Assembly (NCBI GenBank): GCA_963704535.1
Contig: OY969916.1
Span: 2,666,001-2,730,000, forward strand
Direction of reading: 5' to 3'
Length of the DNA stretch: 64,000 bases
DNA from: G963704535 sp963704535
Lineage (GTDB): Bacteria; Chloroflexota; Chloroflexia; Chloroflexales; Roseiflexaceae
Notes under the pieces: generated by a model
What the model was told of the DNA's origin: nothing
The model's database searches: none
What the model saw: the letters and a program-made list of their open reading frames with translations, nothing else
Made by a program: the position numbers and the translations under genes
In this document: one piece after another, positions 19,292 to 27,597 of the stretch
Layout of the letters: each line of letters starts with the position of its first letter
How positions within the stretch are numbered: position 1 is the stretch's first letter

Positions 19292-20389
19292 ATGGCTTCC
19301 CGTGACCTGAGCATCGCGATCGTCGGCTGCGGCAACATCGCCGGGCCATACGCGCACACCCTCAAGGCGCATCCTCACATTCATCTGCTTGGCGCGACCG
19401 ACGTCGACCCACAGCGGGCGCAGGCGTTCGTCGCCGAGCACGGCGGCACGGCATACCCCACGCTGGACGACCTGCTGGCCGATGCGCGCGTGGAGGTGGT
19501 GGTGAACCTGACCATCCACCACGCCCACCCGGCCGTGATCACCCGCTGCCTGGAGGCCGGCAAGCACGTCTACAGCGAGAAGCCGCTGGCGATGAGCCAC
19601 GCCGAGGCGCAGGCGCTGGTGGATCTGGCGCGGGCGCGCGGGCTGCGGTTGAGCTGTGCGCCGATGACATTTCTGGGCGAGGCGCAACAGACCGCCTGGC
19701 GCGAAATTCGCAGCGGTCGGCTCGGCCCGATCCGTGTCGTCTATGCCGAAGTCAACTGGGGGCGCATCGAGAGCTGGCACCCGAACCCAGGCCCGTTCTA
19801 CGAGGTCGGCGCGCTGTTCGATGTCGGGGTGTATCCGCTCACGCTGGTAACAACTTTCTTTGGCCCGGCCCGGCGCGTCGTGGCCTACGGCACCGTACTC
19901 TACCCGGATCGGGTGACGCAGGATGGCACCCCATTTCATATCACGGCACCCGATTGGGTCGTCGCTGCGGTGGAGCTTGCGAGCGGCCCGGTGGTTCGCC
20001 TCACCACCAACTTCTACGTGGGCCATCACAGCAAGCAACAGGGGTTAGAGTTCCACGGCGACCTGGGCTCGCTGTACCTGGGGAGCTTCCAGAACTTCGA
20101 TGCGGCGCTGGAGGTGGCCGAGTTCGGCGGGCGCTACGCGCCGCTGCCGCTCGCGCGCGAGGGCTACCAGCTCCAGATGGGCGAACGGGTGCTGCGGACC
20201 GACTGGGGGCGAGGCGTCGTGGAGCTGGCCGACGCGATCTCCGAGGGCCGCCCGCAGCGGGTGACGGGCGACCAGGCCGCCCACGTCGTTGAGATCTGCG
20301 AGGCGATCAGCATATCGCTTCGCCAGGGGCAACCAGTGACGGTAGAGTCGCGCTTCACGCCGCCGCCACCGATGGATTGGGCCGAGTAG
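19292..20389 (+). CDS. Gfo/Idh/MocA family oxidoreductase
   Basis: The product is 365 residues from the ATG at 19292, with AAGGAG five bases upstream. The N-terminal Rossmann fold shows GCGNIAGPY (about residues 11-19), and the family hallmark EKPLAMS follows at about 98-104. The C-terminal half fits the alpha/beta substrate domain. Members use NAD(P) to oxidise or reduce sugars, inositols or related compounds; the substrate here cannot be inferred. It is 18 bases upstream of the methyltransferase gene. Confidence 0.88.
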   Translation: MASRDLSIAIVGCGNIAGPYAHTLKAHPHIHLLGATDVDPQRAQAFVAEHGGTAYPTLDDLLADARVEVVVNLTIHHAHPAVITRCLEAGKHVYSEKPLAMSHAEAQALVDLARARGLRLSCAPMTFLGEAQQTAWREIRSGRLGPIRVVYAEVNWGRIESWHPNPGPFYEVGALFDVGVYPLTLVTTFFGPARRVVAYGTVLYPDRVTQDGTPFHITAPDWVVAAVELASGPVVRLTTNFYVGHHSKQQGLEFHGDLGSLYLGSFQNFDAALEVAEFGGRYAPLPLAREGYQLQMGERVLRTDWGRGVVELADAISEGRPQRVTGDQAAHVVEICEAISISLRQGQPVTVESRFTPPPPMDWAE

Positions 20390-20407
20390 CGCTTTCTGAG
20401 GAACTCG

Positions 20408-21058
20408 ATGCGCACCTTCCTGCGCCTGAAAAACCGGCCGCCCCGCAAGCTCCCCGACGAGTTCCGCGACCAGGACCTGCGCTACGCCGAGGAGCTGGTG
20501 GCCACCTTTCTACGCCAGTTCACCCGGCCCGGCGACGTGGTGCTGGACCCGTTCGCGGGCTACGGCACCACGCTGATCGTGGCCGAGGCAATGGATCGCC
20601 TGCCGTTCGGCGTCGAGTGTGAGCCACGCCGCGTCCGCTACATCCGGTCGCAGCTTCGCCAGCCGGCCCAAGTCATCCACGGCGACTCGCGCCGGCTCCT
20701 GAGCTACCCGCTTCCGCCGTTCGACTTCTCGATCACCTCGCCGCCGTTTGTGGAGCGATCGGATGCCGCCAACCCGCTCGCCGACGAGGGCGCCGGCGGC
20801 GACATCTACGCCGACTACCTACGCGATCTCCAGCAGATCTACGCCCAGGTGCGCCAACTGATGAAGCCCGATGCGCGGGTGGTGCTGGAGGTCGCCAATC
20901 TCAAAGGCCCGGCCGGCATCACCACGCTGGCCTGGGATGTCGCGCGGGCGCTGGCGCCGGTGCTGCGCTTCGAGGGCGAGGTCGTCGTCGGGTGGGACAG
21001 CTACGGCTACGGCTACGACCACAGCTACTGCCTGATCTTCAGCCGCCCGCCCGCCTGA
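20408..21058 (+). CDS. DNA methyltransferase (N4-C/N6-A type)
   Basis: This 216-residue SAM-dependent methyltransferase shows DPFAGYGTTLI (motif I, SAM binding, about residues 47-57) and TSPPF (motif IV, catalytic, about 114-118). TSPPF is closer to the N4-cytosine version (SPPY) than to DPPY. Motif I precedes motif IV. No restriction enzyme gene is adjacent and there is no separate recognition domain, so it is a small orphan methylase, possibly modifying DNA or an RNA. Its start overlaps the region 19 bases after the oxidoreductase stop. Confidence 0.75.
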   Translation: MRTFLRLKNRPPRKLPDEFRDQDLRYAEELVATFLRQFTRPGDVVLDPFAGYGTTLIVAEAMDRLPFGVECEPRRVRYIRSQLRQPAQVIHGDSRRLLSYPLPPFDFSITSPPFVERSDAANPLADEGAGGDIYADYLRDLQQIYAQVRQLMKPDARVVLEVANLKGPAGITTLAWDVARALAPVLRFEGEVVVGWDSYGYGYDHSYCLIFSRPPA

Positions 21059-21128
21059 TCGGGGATCGACGGCCACCTGTCGAATTTGAGGTACAATCAC
21101 AGGGGCGCATCGGCGCCATTCTTTTGAA

Positions 21129-21303
21129 CTATAGCTCTTCAGAAAATGATCTGGACTGCTTATGATGGGGTGGGGTTTAAGGGGAGGGCTGCCCTCCCCT
21201 TGCCCCTCCCTTCCAATTCACGACAGGTTGGGGTGGGGTTTAAGGGGAGGGCTGCCCTCCCCTTGCCCCTCCCTTTCCAAACTGTTTTTCTGAAAGACTA
21301 TAG
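21129..21303. mobile_element. MITE-like element with internal tandem hairpins
   Basis: Terminal inverted repeats (21129-21146 and 21286-21303, 15 of 18 bases matching, starting CTATAG) enclose two copies of a unit of about 50 bases starting at 21167 and 21230. Each unit contains the hairpin AAGGGGAGGG-CTG-CCCTCCCCTT. No coding frame is inside. Confidence 0.6.
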
Positions 21304-21332
21304 CCAGAGCAAGATATGTCGGAGACCATTCT

Positions 21333-22859
21333 ATGAGCAACGATCGCAGCGAAGGCCAGGCGAAACAGAACGAATCCAACGGCAGCGAACCAACCAGCTA
21401 CAAGGATGTGATCGTCGAGACCAGCCACAGCATCACGATCGACGGGCAGGTGATCTCTTACATCGTCACCACCGGGACGATCGTCCTGAAGGAGGAGGCC
21501 GAGAAGAAAGGCGACAAGGCCGGCGAGTCGGACGGCGAGCAGCCCAAGGCCGCGATGTTCTTCATCGCCTACACGCGCGATGACGTGGCCGATCGGCGCT
21601 CCCGACCGCTCACCTTCTCCTTCAACGGCGGCCCTGGGTCGTCGTCGGTCTGGCTGCACCTGGGCGTGCTCGGCCCGCGGCGCGCGCTGATGGACCCGGT
21701 CGGCAACTCGCCCCCGCCGCCCTACCGGCTGGTGGAGAATGAGTACTCGCTGCTGGACACCACCGACCTGGTGTTTATCGACCCGGTCAGCACCGGCTAC
21801 AGCCGGGTCGTGTCCGGCGAGAAGGCCGGCGCGTTCCACGGGTTCAAGAAAGACATCGAGTCGATGGGCGACTTCATCCGCTTGTACACGACCCGCTACC
21901 GGCGCTGGGGCTCGCCCAAGTTCCTGATCGGCGAGAGCTACGGGACCACCCGCGCCGCCGGATTGGCCGGCTACTTGCAGGAGCGGCACGGCATGTACCT
22001 CAACGGGATCATGCTGGTGTCATCGATCCTCAACTTCCAGACCGCTCGCTTCACGCCCGGCAACGACCTACCCTACATCCTGTTCCTGCCGACCTACACT
22101 GCTACCGCCTGGTACCACCGCCGGCTGGCGACGAAGCTTCAGCGGGATCTGCGGACTACGCTGACGGAGGTCGAGGCGTTCGCCGCCGAGGAGTACGCCC
22201 TGGCGCTGATGCGTGGCGCGCGGCTCCCCGCCAAAGCGCGGGCGCAGATCGTGCAGCGGCTGGCCCACTACACCGGCCTGTCGGCCGAGTACATCGAGCG
22301 CACCAACTTGCGGATCGATATCCACCGCTTCGTCAAAGAACTTCTGCGCGACCAGCGGCGCACGGTTGGGCGGCTCGACAGCCGCTTCACCGGCTTCGAC
22401 CGCGACGCCGCAGGCGAGCACCACGAACATGATCCCAGCCTGTCCATGATCATGGGTCCCTACACGGCCATGTTCAATGACTACGTTCGCACCGACCTGC
22501 AGTTCGAGAGCGATCTACCCTACGAGATCCTGACCGGGCGGGTGTGGCCCTGGAGCTACGCCGACCACGAGAACCAGTTTGTCAATGTCGCTGAGACCCT
22601 GCGCAAGGCCATGAGCACCAACCCGCACCTCAAGGTCCACGTCGCCAACGGCTACTTTGACCTGGCCACGCCCTACTTCGCGACCGAGTACACCTTCAAC
22701 CACCTTGACCTGGACCCCGAGCTACAGCCGAATATCTCGATGAGCTATTATGAGGCCGGCCACATGATGTATACGCACCTCCCGTCGCTCCAGCAGATGA
22801 AGCAGGTGCTGACGGGGTTTATTCGCGATGCGGTCGCGGCGCCCGAGACATCGGGATAG
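21333..22859 (+). CDS. Serine carboxypeptidase (family S10)
   Basis: The 508-residue product matches S10 serine carboxypeptidases, which remove C-terminal residues from peptides. It has the NGGPGSSS oxyanion motif (98-105), nucleophile Ser202 in GESYG, Asp443 in NGYFDLATPY and His477 in GHMMYTH. GGAG is eight bases before the ATG. There is no signal peptide or lipobox, and the first 25 residues are polar, so it may be cytoplasmic, unlike most characterised S10 enzymes. It stands alone between two hairpin repeats. Confidence 0.92.
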   Translation: MSNDRSEGQAKQNESNGSEPTSYKDVIVETSHSITIDGQVISYIVTTGTIVLKEEAEKKGDKAGESDGEQPKAAMFFIAYTRDDVADRRSRPLTFSFNGGPGSSSVWLHLGVLGPRRALMDPVGNSPPPPYRLVENEYSLLDTTDLVFIDPVSTGYSRVVSGEKAGAFHGFKKDIESMGDFIRLYTTRYRRWGSPKFLIGESYGTTRAAGLAGYLQERHGMYLNGIMLVSSILNFQTARFTPGNDLPYILFLPTYTATAWYHRRLATKLQRDLRTTLTEVEAFAAEEYALALMRGARLPAKARAQIVQRLAHYTGLSAEYIERTNLRIDIHRFVKELLRDQRRTVGRLDSRFTGFDRDAAGEHHEHDPSLSMIMGPYTAMFNDYVRTDLQFESDLPYEILTGRVWPWSYADHENQFVNVAETLRKAMSTNPHLKVHVANGYFDLATPYFATEYTFNHLDLDPELQPNISMSYYEAGHMMYTHLPSLQQMKQVLTGFIRDAVAAPETSG

Positions 22860-22926
22860 ACTGTTTGAAAGGGGGAGTTTGAGGGGCCGCCCCTCAAGAA
22901 TCCCCTTTCCACCACTTTCAAACAGT
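22860..22926. repeat. Inverted-repeat element with hairpin
   Basis: ACTGTTTGAAAG (22860-22871) is repeated inverted at 22915-22926, enclosing the hairpin TTGAGGGG-CCG-CCCCTCAA. It is of the same style as the element at 21129-21303. Confidence 0.7.
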
Positions 22927-22940
22927 TTCTGAGAGAACCA

Positions 22941-23626
22941 ATGGCCGACAAACCAACCACAACCAAGACGCTGCCCTGCTCAGACCAGCAACTCGCGCGG
23001 ATCATCGAGCAGCACCCGACGCCGTTTCATCTGTACGACGCGCGCGGGGTGCGCGAGAGCGCCCGCGCGCTGGCGCGGGCCTTCGCCTGGGCGCCCGGTT
23101 TCTGCGAGTATTTCGCCGTCAAGGCCACCCCCAACCCGCACATTCTGGCGCTGCTGGCTGCCGAGGGCTGCGGAATGGACTGTAGCTCGCTCCCGGAGCT
23201 GCTGCTGGCCGAGCGCGTCGGCGTCGCCGGCGAGGCGATCATGTTCTCCTCGAACAACACGCCGGCGATCGAGTTCCAGCAGGCCCGGCGGCTGGGCGCG
23301 CTGATCAACCTGGACGACCTGACCCACCTCGACTACATCGAGCGCCACGCCGGCCTGCCGGAGCTAGTCTGCTTCCGCTACAACCCCGGCAGCCTGCGCG
23401 AGGGCAACCAGATCATCGGCCGGCCTGAGGAGGCCAAGTTCGGCTGCACGCGGGCGCAGCTTGCGGCCGGCTACGGGGCCGCGCGGGCGCGCGGGGTCCG
23501 GCGCTTCGGCATCCACACCATGCTCGCCTCGAACGAGCTGGACCCCGACTACTTCGTCGCGACGGCCCGGATGCTGTTCGAGCTGGTCGCCGAACTCAGT
23601 GCCGAGCTGGACATCCGCTTCGAGTT
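22941..23626 (+). pseudogene. lysA: Diaminopimelate decarboxylase, 3' part lost
   Basis: The first 228 residues are a good match to a type III PLP decarboxylase of the LysA family: PLP-binding Lys61 in YFAVKATPNP, FSSNNTP, FRYNPG and GIHTMLASNEL. Intact family members exceed 380 residues. After RFE (codon 228, about 23,624) the expected glycine-rich phosphate-binding segment is missing and the frame continues as unrelated sequence to 23,795. The C-terminal sheet domain and its active-site Cys are absent, so the enzyme cannot work. The break coincides with the change from chromosomal genes to transfer-element genes and is probably an integration or deletion junction. Confidence 0.75.
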
Positions 23627-24763
23627 ATACAGACAATCCGACGGCGCTCACAATTCACGACCGAATCGTCCTCACGACCGTCAAATTATAACGACCTCGC
23701 CCTTTGCGGCAACGGGGGATCATGGCTTCAAGGGTGGATCTCGCCCAACCATCAGCCGTGCTCCCTTCCGCATGCTCATTCTGTTCAAGGCGTAAGAGTC
23801 ACCACAGGTCCTCCCTCTCACGAACAAGAGCACGATTGGCGACCAAATAGGGCACACGGCCTAGCACCCAAGCAGGACGATGGTGGAGATGTTGGGAGAT
23901 GGTCTTCTCACTCCCGAAAAACGCCCCTCTGCTGGTTGAACATAAACACCAGCACGCAGCACTGCTACGCCTGGTCTCTTCCACGTAGAAGCTCGATAGC
24001 TACCTCCTGCACGTTACCGGCGAGCACCTTGATGGTACCTCGCCATGCGTGTGAATCTCGAGCATGCCATGCCTTCCCCAGGTGCTGTCGCACCGATCAT
24101 CACCACACGCCCACCTGATCCCTCACATCCATCGCCCTGGAGTAGTCGATCGATAACGCTGGAGATAACCGCGAACGACCACCAGCGGCGATGGCTGTGC
24201 TCCGCAGGCGGACGCAGCCAGCGCCTGCTCCCTACTCCCGCCGCGCACCGCCCGCCGCTCCGTCAAGGCCCTCCAGGAATGGCAACACGTCCAAGGAGTT
24301 CCCCAGAACCATCCGACGCAGGCCACATATCTGGCGATCCTCGTCCAACGCGCCAGCGCATGGACGAGCGCTCCGTACGCCAACGTCCAGCAGGGAATGG
24401 TCAAGGTCACGGATGGGGGTGAACGACTGGGTATGGGAGCGTTGTTCCGATTCCGAAGTATGTCGGCGATCAGTGAGGACTGGCAGCGGTCAGAAACTGC
24501 CACTGTGATGATGCCGCTGACTCTGTGATTGAGCGGCGAACGCCATTGGGAGGGACAAAGCGCCGACACAGGAAGAAGCCGAAAAAAGTGAGGCCGCGCC
24601 TCCTGAAAAGGAGACACGGCTGGCCGCTGAGAAGACAGGTAGCCGCTGGCCGCAGTTACCTATTTCCGTGTGGGCACACTCACCCTGCAATGCTAGTGTA
24701 CCACACTCCCAGCGGTCTGCAAGTCCCTCTTTTTGAAGGACGCGGACTCGATACGGAGGAAAT
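23627..24763. other. Junction region without an intact gene
   Basis: Over 1.1 kb between the broken lysA and the next gene, no frame has a recognisable product. A stretch at about 24,190-24,525 is open in one plus-strand frame without a start and could be a decayed gene (TARRSVKALQEWQ is in it), but I cannot name it. This region should hold the left end of the element and any attachment site. Confidence 0.5.
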
Positions 24764-27130
24764 GTGGCTACACGACCCCGCCGCTCGCCGACCGGCTCTA
24801 CGTATGGGATACGCACACTCGATCAACGGTTTATCGTAATACCACTTGACATCGTATTCGCCTATCAGGATCGCCCGCTGGTCAGTGGCGTCTATGCCGG
24901 CATTGCACGCCTGAGCGAGAGCGCCAAACAGGCAGTTCCAATCTCGCGCGCGGATTTGGCGCGCTGGTGTGATGCCACGCGCGACGATGGCTTGGGCACT
25001 GGCAGCAAGCGCGCGATCGACGACCTCAGAAATGGTGGCTACCTCAGCCAGGCAGGTGGCGACGGACGCAAGCTCCATTTGCTGCCGGCCTGGGGCTGGG
25101 ACCGGAGCGATCAGCCACGCCCTTGGCGCTTCACTCGCCCGGATCGCGCACGCCCCGACGGGCTGGCCTTTGTGTCGATTCCGCTGATCCTGTTCGATGC
25201 CTATCTCGGATGGCTGACACCTCATCCTGACACTCCTGCATCGATCGCCCGCTATTTCGATGTGCCGCTGCTCGACCTGACCGATATCGGCTTCTACGCC
25301 GTCTGCCAGCTCGGCACACTCTGTCCCACCCCGCGTCTCATCCACTTAGGACTCGTCGATCAGGAGGGCGTGCGCCCGCCGCCCAGCCTTGACGAGTTGC
25401 TGGAGCGTGCGGCGAATGGCACGCTCACGACCATCCGCGATGGCGGGATCGTCACGGTGCGCCTCTCTCCTGAAGGAGAACGTGAACACGAGCGGCGCTG
25501 CACGATACCGAGCGAGCCCTCTGGAGCGCCTGGTGCTGATCCATCCGTTGATCCATCGAACGGATGTACTGGATCAGCGGATGGATCAGTGGACTCAGAG
25601 TCACACAAGGCATCAGGACACGGAGAATCGCAACTGATCCATCCCAAAAACACGGCATGGGATATACATGATCAAAATCAATTAACGAATAGTGATCCCC
25701 CTCCAACACGCTGTACTGACGCGCACGCGGGAGCGAGGGTGGGGGAAGTGGTCGTTTCGACTGGCTTCGTTTCGGGGAGCGAGCAGCCGAGCGAAGACCC
25801 GTCACCTCAACCGTCGAATACATCCGCTGCTGCTCGTGAAAATATTCACCTACTTCTCCCTGATACCTTCGCGGCGCTCGACGCCCTGATCGTGATGGGC
25901 CACCAAGCGCTCAATGTCGAGCGGGTCATCCCGGCGGCAGAGTGGTGGGGGCTGCTGGCGTTGCAGCAGGAGCACGGTCGGGAGGCGCTCTTGACCTGGC
26001 AGCTCCGTGCCGCCGGCGCTGGGCGCCACGAGGTCCGGCTAGCGTACTACCTGGCCTGTGCCGCGCAGGCCGCGTTTGGCACGATTGGGAGGCGCAAAGC
26101 GACGCCGAAGCAACGGGAAGGGACGCTCGCGCCGCCAATAGATCCTCCGCCAGCAGCGCCTCCACCACCACGAAACAAAGCAGCACTGACGGCTCCCGTA
26201 GGCGCGCTCGATCCGAACCGCAAGCTACTGCTGGAAGACATCGAGCGGCTCATTGGCGAACGAATACGGCACCCTGAGAAACTGGCGGCGGTGCCACTGG
26301 TATGTCTCGCGCGTTGGCGGGATGTTGCCGGCCATCCGGGTCTCCGCAGGTGGTCAGACCGGCTGGGCTACCTCATCAGCGAGGCTGCCACCGGCCATGA
26401 CCCGCCCTCCCATGAGGAGTTGAGTTGCTGGGCTGAGGGTGTGTTGGGCTATTGGGGGGCGCGCCAGTTTGATCCGGCAGACGATGACGTAGAGCGGTGG
26501 GGGGAGCGGGAGGGGGTAAGCGGCGCGCACGATTTCGGCCTTGATCCTGTCACCGAGGAGGGGAGTATGTACGCCGATCCGCACACGGCGCTGCGAGCGC
26601 AGCTCTGCGCCCTAATGGCTGATAGCGAGCTTGTGAACTGGCTCTGTGACGGGATCAGTGTATCGCTTCTGCCGAGCGAGACGCAGATCGTCTGCCACTC
26701 AAGAGCGATCTACGCGGTTGCACGCGATCTCCGTGGCGTCTTTCGCGATGCGCTGGCCGATCTTGGCTTGCCCGACGATGTATCTTTGATCCCACCCGCA
26801 GCGCAGCAGCCACATACGACCAGCGCGACGCTCTGTGATCCCCTTGCGGCACACATATCGCCGCCCGATCAGGCCCAAAGTATCTCGGTCCCTGAACCTG
26901 ATGAGCAGGACCCAGTGAATCGCAGTCTTGCTGCCAATCCGCCGCCAAACTGGATCGACCCGGCGCGGTGGGCGCACCTGGACGACGACCTGCGCACTGT
27001 GCTAGCTGGATCGGTGCTCGCGCCCGACGGCCTGGATGTTCGCGCCGAGGTGTATGACCTGATTCGCACACGCTTTGCCGCACCAGTGGGCAAGCTGCTC
27101 GCGGCAGCCCAGGCGCGAGCTTCGCCATAA
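24764..27130 (+). CDS. Possible replication initiator-like protein
   Basis: The product is 788 residues from a GTG start, with GGAGG four bases upstream. The family is not recognised with confidence. Residues about 40-120 look like a winged-helix (ISRADLARW, then KRAIDDLRNGGYLSQ), as found at the N-termini of plasmid initiators. A low-complexity linker of about 270-370 is lower in GC and contains a cluster of TGATCCA repeats at the DNA level. The rest is helical with a Pro-rich spacer near 480. As the first gene inside the presumed element, with a winged helix and iteron-like DNA, a role in element replication is a reasonable guess, not more. Confidence 0.45.
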   Translation: MATRPRRSPTGSTYGIRTLDQRFIVIPLDIVFAYQDRPLVSGVYAGIARLSESAKQAVPISRADLARWCDATRDDGLGTGSKRAIDDLRNGGYLSQAGGDGRKLHLLPAWGWDRSDQPRPWRFTRPDRARPDGLAFVSIPLILFDAYLGWLTPHPDTPASIARYFDVPLLDLTDIGFYAVCQLGTLCPTPRLIHLGLVDQEGVRPPPSLDELLERAANGTLTTIRDGGIVTVRLSPEGEREHERRCTIPSEPSGAPGADPSVDPSNGCTGSADGSVDSESHKASGHGESQLIHPKNTAWDIHDQNQLTNSDPPPTRCTDAHAGARVGEVVVSTGFVSGSEQPSEDPSPQPSNTSAAARENIHLLLPDTFAALDALIVMGHQALNVERVIPAAEWWGLLALQQEHGREALLTWQLRAAGAGRHEVRLAYYLACAAQAAFGTIGRRKATPKQREGTLAPPIDPPPAAPPPPRNKAALTAPVGALDPNRKLLLEDIERLIGERIRHPEKLAAVPLVCLARWRDVAGHPGLRRWSDRLGYLISEAATGHDPPSHEELSCWAEGVLGYWGARQFDPADDDVERWGEREGVSGAHDFGLDPVTEEGSMYADPHTALRAQLCALMADSELVNWLCDGISVSLLPSETQIVCHSRAIYAVARDLRGVFRDALADLGLPDDVSLIPPAAQQPHTTSATLCDPLAAHISPPDQAQSISVPEPDEQDPVNRSLAANPPPNWIDPARWAHLDDDLRTVLAGSVLAPDGLDVRAEVYDLIRTRFAAPVGKLLAAAQARASP
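25536..25644. repeat. Iteron-like TGATCCA cluster
   Basis: Five copies of TGATCCA, three direct (from 25537, 25549 and 25635) and two inverted (ending in the 25570-25589 segment), lie in about 110 bases. CTGATCCATCCG at 25536-25547 is exactly inverted at 25578-25589. They fall in the low-complexity linker of the gene above. Confidence 0.55.
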
Positions 27131-27191
27131 GCCCCAGCTCGGGTGGTCGTGATATTCGCTATTGGCACCACCATCACAGGAGTTGACGACT

Positions 27192-27587
27192 ATGACCCAG
27201 AATGGAACCACCCTCACATCGACACCGACGGCGACCAGGCGTGATCTCAGCGCCGTCTTGCTGGCCGCTGAGACGGCTGGGCAGCTCCCTCCCGAAGCCT
27301 GGCCGGCGCTGCGGAGCTTTCTGCTCACACTGGCCGACGCGCAGGCCAGCGACAAGCTGAATCTGGTCGGCGCCCAAATCGAACAGGCGACCGGGCCACT
27401 GCGGACGCTGATCCAGGCGCGCCTGGCGTATGAGCAGGCGCGCCTGGCGCTCGACGCCAGCTATGAGGCCATTGCGCAGGCCGGCGCAGATCCGATAAAG
27501 ATTGCCGAGGCGGCTGGTTCACTCGCGGCCCTTGCCGACGACCTGGCCGGACGGGCGCAGCAACTCGCTGCGCTAACACAGTCCTGA
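27192..27587 (+). CDS. Small helical protein of unknown function
   Basis: The product is 131 residues from the ATG at 27192, behind AGGAG. It is Ala/Leu-rich and predicted helical throughout, possibly a coiled coil, with no transmembrane segment. No family is recognised. It lies 61 bases after the initiator-like gene and 10 bases before the C25 peptidase gene, so it is probably in the same transcript. Confidence 0.5.
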   Translation: MTQNGTTLTSTPTATRRDLSAVLLAAETAGQLPPEAWPALRSFLLTLADAQASDKLNLVGAQIEQATGPLRTLIQARLAYEQARLALDASYEAIAQAGADPIKIAEAAGSLAALADDLAGRAQQLAALTQS

Positions 27588-27597
27588 AGGTACACCG

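Noticed and set aside
20408..21058. Restriction-modification system
   Set aside because: Only a methyltransferase is present; neighbours are an oxidoreductase and a peptidase, not an endonuclease.
24045..24617. Transposase or integrase remnant
   Set aside because: One frame is open without a start and has a faintly protein-like composition, but no transposase motif or inverted ends could be found.
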